The notes under the pieces: model-generated
The model's database searches: none
The model's input: the letters and a program-made list of their open reading frames with translations, nothing else
What the model was told of the DNA's origin: nothing
Source of the DNA: CAZVKN01 sp964627035
GTDB taxonomy: Bacteria; Electryoneota; AABM5-125-24; Hatepunaeales; Hatepunaeaceae
Assembly: GCA_964627035.1 (NCBI GenBank)
Contig: CAZVKN010000024.1
Span: 1 to 42,266 of the forward strand
Length of the DNA: 42,266 nt
Direction: 5' to 3'
Translations under genes and position numbers: made by a program
Part shown: positions 1 through 7,092 of the stretch, one piece after another
Numbering within the stretch: the first letter of the stretch is position 1
Layout: each line of letters starts with the position of its first letter

Positions 1-129
1 GAATAAAACTATCAAGACTTTATCCGACTATTGATGGTTGACATGACACTAGTTAAGTTGATCCTGTTGATATTATTATCATCCTCAATGTGAATACAAT
101 TACGGCAATAATATTGACTTGAAGAATGA

Positions 130-1368
130 TTAGGGTGTTGGCTTAAGATTTGCAAAATCTATTTTATCTCCACTTTTATTTATGTAATAATGATAACTAG
201 AGGCTTCTAATAATGCAATACCATTCTTAAAACTGTGTGCTTTAACTACATAATATATCGGTGATATAACAAACTTCCCTCTTTTATCAATATATCCCCA
301 TTTATCAAAGACACATACAGGTGCTATACCTTCGCTAAAACTACCAACCTTTTCAAATTGACAGGAAATTACGATAGCCCCTTCGTTATTCATATATCCA
401 ACCTGTGTGTCTATATTTTTGAATTCAGGATCAGGAAAAATATCTGTTTCTATCAATGTACTATCAATCTGTAAGGCGTTTTCAAATCGTGGATTTATTG
501 CAACCTTTCCCGTAGTATCAATAAATCCCCATGATGTCTGTCCAAAAGGTTCTTTCCCAATAATTTGGACTGCTGCCATCCCATCTGAAAAAGGTCGTGC
601 TACTCTAAACTGAGGCGTCGCTAAATACTTTCCGGTCTTATCAATGAACCCATAACTGTCATAAGAATCTTCTTCTACAACTGCATATCCTTCAGTGAAA
701 TCGTCTGCTCGATAAAACCTTTGATTAAAAACATCATTGCCATTTTTATCTATATAACCCCAATCTTTGTAGGCATGTGCCACAGCTGCAATCCCCCCTG
801 AGAAGTTTTTCGCTCCATCATATTTAGGTTCGATGATGAAACTAAAAGTAGTATCAATGAATCCCCATGTTTCACCTATTTTTACCGCTGCCACTCCCTC
901 ACTAAAATCGAGTGCATCATCATATTGTGGTACTATTCTAAAATTCCCATTTGTGTTGATGTATCCATACCGATCATTAACCTCGATTCTTGCATATCCC
1001 TGAGAAAAGCTCCATGCATTATTGATGGTATTCATATGTATCGTTAATACAATTTCTCCATTTGTATTGATATAGTGCCAATTTGGATCAACATATCGAT
1101 CCATCAATGCTAATGCAAGACCATCGCGAAACATTCCAACATATTCGTATCTGTAGAGATAAGTAAGTGTTCCTGAAGAATCTAGTAATGCATATTGATT
1201 ACCTCCTTTAAATCTCTCTCTGAAGATTTCAATAACCATTGGTTGTGAGATCGTCTTATTGTGATGAAGTTCATCAGAAAATAGTGAAACTGGATAAGCT
1301 GATGCTATAATTATTGATATTGTCAGGTATATTGTAATATTGTAGTTTATGTCTGTCACAGTTTTCAT
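130..1368 (-). CDS. Exported WG-repeat protein
   Basis: A 412-residue protein with a hydrophobic N-terminal segment at about residues 10-32, read as a signal peptide or anchor. The rest is about eight tandem WG (KWG) repeats of roughly 40-45 residues. Each has a WGYID or WGFID core followed by G-K and, some 20 residues on, an FSEG-A-V motif. WG repeats are predicted to form beta-rich solenoid or propeller folds and are found in many surface or periplasmic bacterial proteins; no specific substrate is known. The gene stands alone, converging on nothing visible to its left. Its DNA is clearly more AT-rich than the operons to the right, which may indicate a separate origin. The family call is firm; function and location are not established. 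Confidence 0.85.
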   Translation of the reverse strand: MKTVTDINYNITIYLTISIIIASAYPVSLFSDELHHNKTISQPMVIEIFRERFKGGNQYALLDSSGTLTYLYRYEYVGMFRDGLALALMDRYVDPNWHYINTNGEIVLTIHMNTINNAWSFSQGYARIEVNDRYGYINTNGNFRIVPQYDDALDFSEGVAAVKIGETWGFIDTTFSFIIEPKYDGAKNFSGGIAAVAHAYKDWGYIDKNGNDVFNQRFYRADDFTEGYAVVEEDSYDSYGFIDKTGKYLATPQFRVARPFSDGMAAVQIIGKEPFGQTSWGFIDTTGKVAINPRFENALQIDSTLIETDIFPDPEFKNIDTQVGYMNNEGAIVISCQFEKVGSFSEGIAPVCVFDKWGYIDKRGKFVISPIYYVVKAHSFKNGIALLEASSYHYYINKSGDKIDFANLKPTP

Positions 1369-1513
1369 TTGTTAAATCCTATTTAGATCAATTATAGGTC
1401 AATACTATTATTTTAAATAGTAATATTTTTTGGAAATGATGTATTTTACCTTAATCTTTCATTATGTTGTTTACACAAGTAAATTCACCAGACTCCTAAT
1501 TTCATTATAACCA

Positions 1514-1540
1514 CAAAAAAAGGCAAGCGCAAAGCTTGCC
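1514..1540 (-). terminator. Rho-independent terminator after higBA
   Basis: A perfect 7-bp stem (GGCAAGC at 1522-1528 with GCTTGCC at 1534-1540) with a 5-nt loop. On the minus strand it is followed by a run of U encoded by the A-tract 1514-1521. It lies just downstream of the higA stop. An almost identical copy lies at 2276-2309, so it is also one half of a 34-35 nt direct repeat (1506-1540). Confidence 0.8.
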
Positions 1541-1554
1541 ATTACATTCACATT

Positions 1555-1929
1555 TCAACATGCTACGGATGTTTCTTGCATCAGCACGTTAGCGGGGATT
1601 CCCAACTCACTGTGCAGTGAACGCATCATATCAGCGGTAAGTGGTCGTTCGCCGGAAAGTATCCTACGCACTTCGGTTATCGAACCGATGTATGGAGTCA
1701 AATCATCCGGAGTGAGATCTCGTTGATCCATTACAAACTCTATCGCACTAATTGGATCCGGTATGTTAAACAGATAGTTCTCATTTTCATACATCCCAAT
1801 GAGCGCAGATAACAATTCCAACTTGTCGGAATCAACAGTCCCCGGCACAGGATGCAAACCGATTAATCGCTCAAGCTCACTAATCGCTTTATCATAATCT
1901 TCTTCTGTTTTAATGACTTTGAACTGCAT
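1555..1929 (-). CDS. higA: Antitoxin HigA, XRE-family regulator
   Basis: A 124-residue antitoxin and DNA-binding protein of the longer HigA class. The N-terminal part (residues 1-60) carries the typical E-LI-HP-PGT--SD-LELL-ALI--YE motif set. Residues 65-115 form the HTH region, seen as DLTPYIGS, then V-RILSGERPLT, then LH-ELGIPANVL. It neutralises HigB and should autorepress the operon. The start is supported by a strong Shine-Dalgarno sequence (AAGGAGG) six bases upstream of the ATG. It lies 11 bp downstream of higB, in the toxin-first order characteristic of higBA. A terminator follows directly. Confidence 0.92.
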   Translation of the reverse strand: MQFKVIKTEEDYDKAISELERLIGLHPVPGTVDSDKLELLSALIGMYENENYLFNIPDPISAIEFVMDQRDLTPDDLTPYIGSITEVRRILSGERPLTADMMRSLHSELGIPANVLMQETSVAC

Positions 1930-1940
1930 TTTATGCCTCC

Positions 1941-2231
1941 TTAATCAGCAAATGTCCATTTATTATACTCTTCATGTGTTCCGACCCGCTTGATGAACAC
2001 AATTCGATGGCTGTAATCAATTTCAACGTAGATACGCCAGTTATTGCCACCAATTTTGAATACCAAGCGATACTTGTCTATTCTTCTAATGTGTGGGTAC
2101 TCAGTTTTAACATCCTCTATTCCTTTCCACTCAGCTTCGCTAACGAAAGCGATCCATACTTCAATAGGTATTCTTGCAGTTTGGTGTTTCTTTAGGAATT
2201 TATCAAGTTTTCGCGTGTTTCGTAGTACCAT
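1941..2231 (-). CDS. higB: Toxin HigB, RelE-like mRNA interferase
   Basis: A 96-residue toxin of the HigB branch of the RelE superfamily, known to cleave mRNA on the ribosome. Visible family marks are the W-x-A-F stretch, the YPH-RRIDKYRLVFKI-GN-WR core strand region, and the C-terminal YSHRIVFIKRVGTHEEYNK signature with the conserved GTH-EYD/N end. Length is normal for the family and nothing appears disrupted, so the module is probably functional. No clear Shine-Dalgarno precedes its ATG. The strong one before higA would favour antitoxin excess. Confidence 0.92.
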   Translation of the reverse strand: MVLRNTRKLDKFLKKHQTARIPIEVWIAFVSEAEWKGIEDVKTEYPHIRRIDKYRLVFKIGGNNWRIYVEIDYSHRIVFIKRVGTHEEYNKWTFAD

Positions 2232-2258
2232 AACTATGGCTGAAATTTAATCAATGTA

Positions 2259-2268
2259 TTACCTGTAA
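2259..2268. promoter_or_regulatory. Possible HigA operator palindrome
   Basis: TTACCTGTAA is a TTAC/GTAA dyad with a two-base centre, 28 bp upstream of the higB start and inside an AT-rich stretch that must hold the higBA promoter. HigA proteins bind short dyads at this position in their own promoters. Assignment is positional only. Confidence 0.25.
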
Positions 2269-2283
2269 CTGATAATATAACCA

Positions 2284-2310
2284 CAAAAAAGGCAAGCGCA
2301 AGGCTTGCCT
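2284..2310 (-). terminator. Rho-independent terminator of the minus-strand operon
   Basis: An 8-bp stem (AGGCAAGC at 2290-2297 with GCTTGCCT at 2303-2310) and a U-run on the minus strand from the A-tract 2284-2290. It is the second copy of the terminator found after higA; 2276-2309 matches 1506-1540 apart from one A-run length change and one loop substitution. It ends transcription from the operon 8466-2437, with a palindromic repeat lying between the last stop codon and the terminator. Confidence 0.8.
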
Positions 2311-2319
2311 AAGAACTGG

Positions 2320-2429
2320 ATTCCCGTCTGCACGGGAATGACATCACAGTCATTGCGAGCGTAGCGAAGCAATCTCTCGGGTTGTCAATGAGATTGCCAC
2401 ATCCTGACAAGTCGGGATTCGCAATGACT
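2320..2429. repeat. Composite palindromic intergenic repeat
   Basis: Two nested structures. ATTCCCGT/ACGGGAAT (2320-2327, 2332-2339) forms a hairpin. It is followed by an 11-bp inverted repeat AGTCATTGCGA/TCGCAATGACT (2348-2358, 2419-2429) that encloses GCAATCTC/GAGATTGC (2369-2376, 2390-2397). This resembles the interspersed 'cattgcgag..gaagcaatct' repeats I recall from many bacterial genomes. A related combination lies at 41498-41611. Confidence 0.75.
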
Positions 2430-2436
2430 AATTAAA

Positions 2437-3105
2437 TCACCACCCCAAACGACTTCCCATCTTCAGAAACGGATTGCTTCGTCTCTCTTCACCGATAGTT
2501 GTGACAGATTCATGCCCCGGTAATACAACACACTTGTCGCCCAACGGGAACAGCTTCTCTCTTATCATCTGAATTAGCAAATTGAAGTCACCATACGGAA
2601 AGTCGGTTCTGCCTATTGATCCCGCAAACAGCACATCTCCGACAAGTGCAAATCCATCACCGACGAGTGTTACACTGCCCGGACTGTGTCCCGGTGTCTC
2701 GAAAACTTTTAGAGTACCTCCGCCAATCTCGATAGTATCACCCTCTTTCAGCAGCCGATCCGGCGTCCGTGACCGAATCATATATCCGAACGGCGCTGAC
2801 AGATTCTTTCGCGGATCTTCAAGCATCGCAGCATCTTTCTCACCTACCGAGAGCTTTACTCTCGTAGCCTCAAGCAGCTCGTTATTGCCGCCGATATGAT
2901 CACCGTGACCGTGAGAATTGACCACGCCGATGACTTTCAAGTTCAGCTCTTTTATTCGATCGAGAATTCGCTCAACTTCACCACCAGGATCAACGACAAT
3001 CGCTTCTCCGGTCTCCCTCCACCCCACTATGTAACAATTTACCATGAACTCACCGACGATCAAGCGGTCAATGAGCCATCTGTCATCTGATATTTGGACG
3101 AACAA
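2437..3105 (-). CDS. Metallo-beta-lactamase-fold hydrolase, glyoxalase II-like
   Basis: A 222-residue single-domain MBL-fold enzyme of the YcbL/glyoxalase II-like group, which hydrolyses thioesters such as S-lactoylglutathione or persulfide-type substrates. The metal-binding motif SHGHGDH is at residues 64-70. Further ligands sit in FETPGHSPGS, the Asp of VGDVLF, and the His of VLPGHES near the C-terminus. The start is a TTG preceded by AGAAGG seven bases upstream; no in-frame ATG occurs before residue 19. The gene overlaps the 3' end of the PgsW-like gene by 23 bp, implying translational coupling at the end of the operon. The exact substrate cannot be assigned. Confidence 0.88.
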   Translation of the reverse strand: MFVQISDDRWLIDRLIVGEFMVNCYIVGWRETGEAIVVDPGGEVERILDRIKELNLKVIGVVNSHGHGDHIGGNNELLEATRVKLSVGEKDAAMLEDPRKNLSAPFGYMIRSRTPDRLLKEGDTIEIGGGTLKVFETPGHSPGSVTLVGDGFALVGDVLFAGSIGRTDFPYGDFNLLIQMIREKLFPLGDKCVVLPGHESVTTIGEERRSNPFLKMGSRLGW

Positions 3106-3994
3106 TGTTGTACCTTCTGTTTAGCTCTTCGAGATTTAAAAGATGCAGGCATGGAGCACCTGCCTTCAGGAAACTGTCCATCACCCCCGGAGGATTACCC
3201 TTCAACGCAATCGGATCGTAATACCATCCACCCGATGTGAATCGTGGTTTGGCACCTCCACCGATTGAAGTCTGACCGCCTCCGACATTGATAAAACAGA
3301 CGTATTTCTCAGGATAGTCGTAGAATTGCATCCGCTTCCTGATGGCATCCTTTAAGTTCATAGGCTTCAGCAGCGGCAGCCGACTTCGTTTTACCGCCTT
3401 TAGAGCCAGGTTCAGTGAATACTCCCCCCATTCAGCCCCACGATCCCCGGTTCCACCAAGTGTCACTGCACTTGAGCCGATCTTCAGCACACCTTCTTCG
3501 ATCAGCAGCCTCTCCATCTCGGGCCACGAAAGCCCAATCTCATTAGCCCCCCAGCTCGATGCTCCGATTGACGACACCGCCTGAACTTTTGCATCCAACT
3601 CCTGCAGAGCAGCCAGCAGAGCAATGTTCAGTGCAGGAAAAGAGCCTGACATTGACACCGCAACTTTTGCTCCCTTAAAGAAGCCCCGCTTTGTCAGTCC
3701 ATGTACTAACCATGAAGCCCAGCCGGGAAGAGTGGATAACTGCTTCGACTCAACATATCCCATTGTAGTAGTCAGGTAAGAATATTCCACCCCGATAGTC
3801 CCTGTTTTATTCGGGTCATGGATCGTGTCAACCATGTCATTGTCAAGGCGATACTCCCATAAAACCTCAAATGCCCTGAGAACAGTCGTTTCAGCACGTC
3901 TCGCCATAGCCTCAACTTCCGACTGCTCCCACTCAGATGCAGCGGAAATCTGCCCGAAGGCAAAGAGTAACATCAAACAGCATAGCCTAATCAT
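3083..3994 (-). CDS. PgsW-like poly-gamma-glutamate system protein
   Basis: A protein of about 303 residues with a short signal sequence (MIRLCCLMLLFAFGQISA). Its body matches my recollection of the 'poly-gamma-glutamate system protein' family. The diagnostic stretches are GTIGVEYSYLTTTMG with a following ESK, then KVAVSMSGSFPALNIALLAA, SSIGASSWGAN, and VTLGGTGDRG near the middle, and INVGGGQTSIGG near the C-terminus. In other genomes the family sits with pgsBCA capsule genes; none are here. Its biochemical role is unknown. I chose the ATG at 3994 (GGAAAG just upstream) over an upstream TTG at 4006. It is 24 bp after the DUF4139 gene. Confidence 0.62.
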   Translation of the reverse strand: MIRLCCLMLLFAFGQISAASEWEQSEVEAMARRAETTVLRAFEVLWEYRLDNDMVDTIHDPNKTGTIGVEYSYLTTTMGYVESKQLSTLPGWASWLVHGLTKRGFFKGAKVAVSMSGSFPALNIALLAALQELDAKVQAVSSIGASSWGANEIGLSWPEMERLLIEEGVLKIGSSAVTLGGTGDRGAEWGEYSLNLALKAVKRSRLPLLKPMNLKDAIRKRMQFYDYPEKYVCFINVGGGQTSIGGGAKPRFTSGGWYYDPIALKGNPPGVMDSFLKAGAPCLHLLNLEELNRRYNIVRPNIR

Positions 3995-4018
3995 CTTTCC
4001 ATCCAAAGCAATTTACAA

Positions 4019-5374
4019 CTAATATCCATAGGTCAAAGTAAATATCAACTTAGCATTCCCGCCTGCAGCCAGTTCAACCGGAAAAACCAACAGGTTGGCA
4101 GCTTTAACTTCATGCTCAATAGGCTTGCCGTTAACCTCAGCACGTGTCAGTTCATAGTAGCCGAACACCCGTTGCTCAACGTGAACAACCGCATCTTTGT
4201 TGCGACCACTACTGAGTTCAACCTGCCACGTCTCCTCATGCCGATTCCGTTCGGGACGAGCTTGTGCCAACCGTATTCTGCGTGCAGTCAGGTCAAACGC
4301 CGAACCGACATCAATCTCAACTATACTGCCGACAGGTGTGGCGGGAATGCGGTCTTCACCGATGAAAGAGAGTGCTTTATCCTTCGCGCGACGGTAAACG
4401 CCGATGTCACCTGCAGGCAGCGGCTGCCCTATTCCCGAATCCTTATCATTGCGAAAACGGAGCTTGGTGAGCACTTCATCTCCTTCAAGAATATGCGGAA
4501 CGATAAATAGTTGCTCAACATTCACTTTTTCGAGGGTAAAAAACGGAATCTGCATGGTCATGTCACCCATCAGATCAATGTCTCTTTCAATCGGATAACG
4601 ATAGTATTCAAACAGTCGTTCCCGCTTACCGGATTTTTCGCCTGAACCGGGTTCAGCACCACTCTCACCCTTGATCTTGTCGTTTGACCGGTGTGTTTTA
4701 CCCGCAACGAGTGCAATGTTCGCCTGTGGAAAGTCCAGCATCAACCCATTGTCGAGCGTAAAGAATCCTGTCAATTTTGCAACGTTATCTTTAATCAATT
4801 CAGCACGATAGTCACATGTCCATGCGATGTCGTCGGTGATATAGCTAAGTTCAACGGGAAGATCGGTCAGCTTTTTTGAGCTATTTACCTCCCATCTGAG
4901 GGTCGGAGTCATAACCACTCCCGGCAGCAGCGAATCGTATTCCATAATGTCGCCGCGGTCATTGACGGTAATCCTGTTTCCGGTTGAATCCTCCTGTAAA
5001 AACAGATCAAACTCGTTGAAATAGACCAGAACTCCTTCGACAATTTCATCGTCAATGTTGAGCGACACCCACTTGCCAAGACAATTCAACAGGTATTTTT
5101 CCGGATCGAACAGCTCGTATTGATACGACAGCGACCGCAATGACAGACGCTTCTCATGCTTTAACGGCTGAACGAAAGATGTATGTCCGTAGATACTGGG
5201 TGAAATCTGCTGAAAATCAATCAGGTTGACACCTTTTTCGAGATCAACATGCCGAATCTCACGCACCAGCGCCTGATCGCGGTTATAGATATCAAGAGAT
5301 ATGGTGGAACGATAGTCAGGTTCAGCGAAACCGACAGTGACAGATAAAAGAACGATTATTAAGGTTAAAATCAT
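4019..5374 (-). CDS. Exported DUF4139 protein
   Basis: A 451-residue protein with an N-terminal signal peptide (residues 1-17, cleavage probably after GFA). An N-terminal domain opens with SLDIYNRDQALVRE. The middle shows YEYDLFDPEKYL-like and L-Y-TDDIAW-CDYRAEL motifs, which are hallmarks of the DUF4139 fold, and the C-terminal half is beta-rich. The family is widespread as predicted periplasmic or outer-membrane proteins without a known reaction. It lies 39 bp downstream of the GGDEF-like gene and 24 bp upstream of the PgsW-like gene, so it is co-transcribed. No strong Shine-Dalgarno is seen before the ATG. Confidence 0.75.
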   Translation of the reverse strand: MILTLIIVLLSVTVGFAEPDYRSTISLDIYNRDQALVREIRHVDLEKGVNLIDFQQISPSIYGHTSFVQPLKHEKRLSLRSLSYQYELFDPEKYLLNCLGKWVSLNIDDEIVEGVLVYFNEFDLFLQEDSTGNRITVNDRGDIMEYDSLLPGVVMTPTLRWEVNSSKKLTDLPVELSYITDDIAWTCDYRAELIKDNVAKLTGFFTLDNGLMLDFPQANIALVAGKTHRSNDKIKGESGAEPGSGEKSGKRERLFEYYRYPIERDIDLMGDMTMQIPFFTLEKVNVEQLFIVPHILEGDEVLTKLRFRNDKDSGIGQPLPAGDIGVYRRAKDKALSFIGEDRIPATPVGSIVEIDVGSAFDLTARRIRLAQARPERNRHEETWQVELSSGRNKDAVVHVEQRVFGYYELTRAEVNGKPIEHEVKAANLLVFPVELAAGGNAKLIFTLTYGY

Positions 5375-5413
5375 ATTCTAACTTGCAAATTATTGATTGT
5401 AAATTATAGTAGT

Positions 5414-6379
5414 TTAGCCCACTTCAATTTGGTTGTTACTCTTAGCTTGAGCATGAATCAAGGCTGCTTCGGCGATGTCAATAATTGATGATGAAGCTTT
5501 AACCCGCTCATCCGGATAGCTGACCAAGCCCATACACAACGTAATCTTCTGAGGACCGAAGCTCTGCCCTGCATAGTTAGTTATCCGGAAATCATGTTTT
5601 TCGATCAGGGTCTGCAATTTCTCAGCGACGAATTTCAGCGGAGCATCAATTGTTTCTGGCAGCAGCATGATGAACTCGGTCTCACTAAAACGAGCTATAG
5701 TGTCAATTTTTCTTAGCGTGTCACGGAACAGTTGGGCGAGCGATTTCAATACCTGATCTCCGATCTCACGTCCATACTCCTCATTGATCCGCTCAAAGTC
5801 ATCAATCTCTGTAATTATGCAGCCCAGTGACCCACCAAACCGCTGCACTCTCGCAAACTCGGCTTCAAACCTTTGGGTGAAATAGTTTCGGTTCAGCAAT
5901 TTGGTCAGACTATCGGTGGAAGCAACCTTCCACAGCTCGCTGTTTTTCAGGGTTAATTCATTATTATGCTTGCTGAGTCGTCTCATCTTGAGCGACCGTG
6001 CTAATCGGTAATTGCACTGAGCTTCTGTGGCTGGATACAGAACAACATCATCAATACCTGATTTCCACAGTGATCTCTCCTCATCGTTATCAAGCTTCCT
6101 GCTTATGACAACAACCTGAACATCCGGATCAATAGAGCGAGCTTGGATGACCAGATTTGTAAGCTCCAATCCGGGGAGATCATTCTGGATCAGAATCAGA
6201 TCAAACGGCTGATGTTTGAGCAGCTCTTTAATTGCTGTCAGATCGGTAGATTCGATGAATTCATAAATCGGATCAGACCGAAGTCGTGCAATCAATCCGC
6301 TGCTGTTCAGCTCAGGGGAAGCGGCGAGGATATAATATGTCTGAGTTATACTGATGTTCCCTCTATCTTCACTGTTCAT
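5414..6379 (-). CDS. Pseudo-receiver plus degenerate GGDEF domain protein
   Basis: A 321-residue two-domain protein. Residues 12-130 have a response-regulator fold, but the phosphoacceptor Asp is replaced by Gln (Q65 in LILIQNDLPG) and the conserved Lys by Tyr (Y115 in VLYPAT). Residues 150-318 form a diguanylate cyclase-type domain with DSLTKLLNR and EIDDFERINEEYG preserved, but the signature GGDEF reads SETEF at 232-236 and the first metal-binding Asp is Glu191. The protein therefore probably senses or binds a partner rather than acting as a phospho-regulated cyclase; residual activity cannot be excluded. It overlaps the end of the endonuclease V gene by 11 bp. Confidence 0.85.
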   Translation of the reverse strand: MNSEDRGNISITQTYYILAASPELNSSGLIARLRSDPIYEFIESTDLTAIKELLKHQPFDLILIQNDLPGLELTNLVIQARSIDPDVQVVVISRKLDNDEERSLWKSGIDDVVLYPATEAQCNYRLARSLKMRRLSKHNNELTLKNSELWKVASTDSLTKLLNRNYFTQRFEAEFARVQRFGGSLGCIITEIDDFERINEEYGREIGDQVLKSLAQLFRDTLRKIDTIARFSETEFIMLLPETIDAPLKFVAEKLQTLIEKHDFRITNYAGQSFGPQKITLCMGLVSYPDERVKASSSIIDIAEAALIHAQAKSNNQIEVG

Positions 6380-7052
6380 GATGAAAGTTTGCCAATGTCA
6401 TTCCAGCTAAGTTATGTGCAGCCCGGATCGGCTCCGGCAGTCGGTATTTTGTGCAAAGTGAGAGTATTGTCCGGCTCGCTTCCGGGATTCCGCACAAGTG
6501 ACCGGGTGAGATGAACAGCGGTTTTACACTGTTACGTGTCCTGACAACCTGACCGATTACTTTATTCCTATATTCCAATAGGGTCACTGATCCTTTCGCT
6601 ATGCCGGGTTCTTCGTGCTCACCAACAAGCCGGGTTTTACCGCATCCAATCGTCGGTATGCCGAGCAGCAGCCCAAGATGTGCAGCTATTCCAATCCCGC
6701 GCGGATGAGCGATCCCCTGCCCGTCACAAATAATCACCTCAGGAACTGTGTCCAATCTCTTAAACGCTTCCAACAGTGCAGGAAGTTCCCGAAAAGCGAG
6801 CAGTCCCGGAATATACGGGAATGTAGCTTGTACGGTTGCAGTAGCTTGAGCAATCACCACCTGTTTCTTTCTGTTCCAAACCACAATCGCACCGCACATC
6901 ATGCCCCGCTGCCCATAAGAAGATACATCCGCCCCCGCTACCAAGTCAAGATTGGACGGATCACCGTGCAGAACCAGCTTCTTTACGAGCTGTTTCTGCA
7001 GTTCGACCGCTTCGGAGGCACTGTTCGGCAGATTAAAATTCTCTGTTTTCAA
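6369..7052 (-). CDS. nfi: Endonuclease V, deoxyinosine 3' endonuclease
   Basis: A 227-residue endonuclease V that nicks DNA (or RNA) one base 3' of deoxyinosine in repair of deaminated adenine. All three metal-binding carboxylates of the family are in place: D42 in VAGADVS, E89 in GLLAFRELP and D110 in ICDGQG. The IPGLLAFRE wedge-region motif and the HPRGIG-A-HLG stretch are also intact. The start codon is TTG at 7052 with no obvious Shine-Dalgarno. It lies 40 bp downstream of the NtrC-like regulator gene in the same operon, an unusual pairing with signalling and envelope genes that may only reflect shared transcription. Confidence 0.95.
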   Translation of the reverse strand: MKTENFNLPNSASEAVELQKQLVKKLVLHGDPSNLDLVAGADVSSYGQRGMMCGAIVVWNRKKQVVIAQATATVQATFPYIPGLLAFRELPALLEAFKRLDTVPEVIICDGQGIAHPRGIGIAAHLGLLLGIPTIGCGKTRLVGEHEEPGIAKGSVTLLEYRNKVIGQVVRTRNSVKPLFISPGHLCGIPEASRTILSLCTKYRLPEPIRAAHNLAGMTLANFHHEQ

Positions 7053-7092
7053 TGTTAACTAAATCATTTAACGATGACAGTTGCATTGATTT

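Noticed and set aside
2320..2429. Insertion sequence remnant
   Set aside because: Inverted repeats are present but no transposase frame or target-site duplication is visible; a palindromic interspersed repeat fits better.
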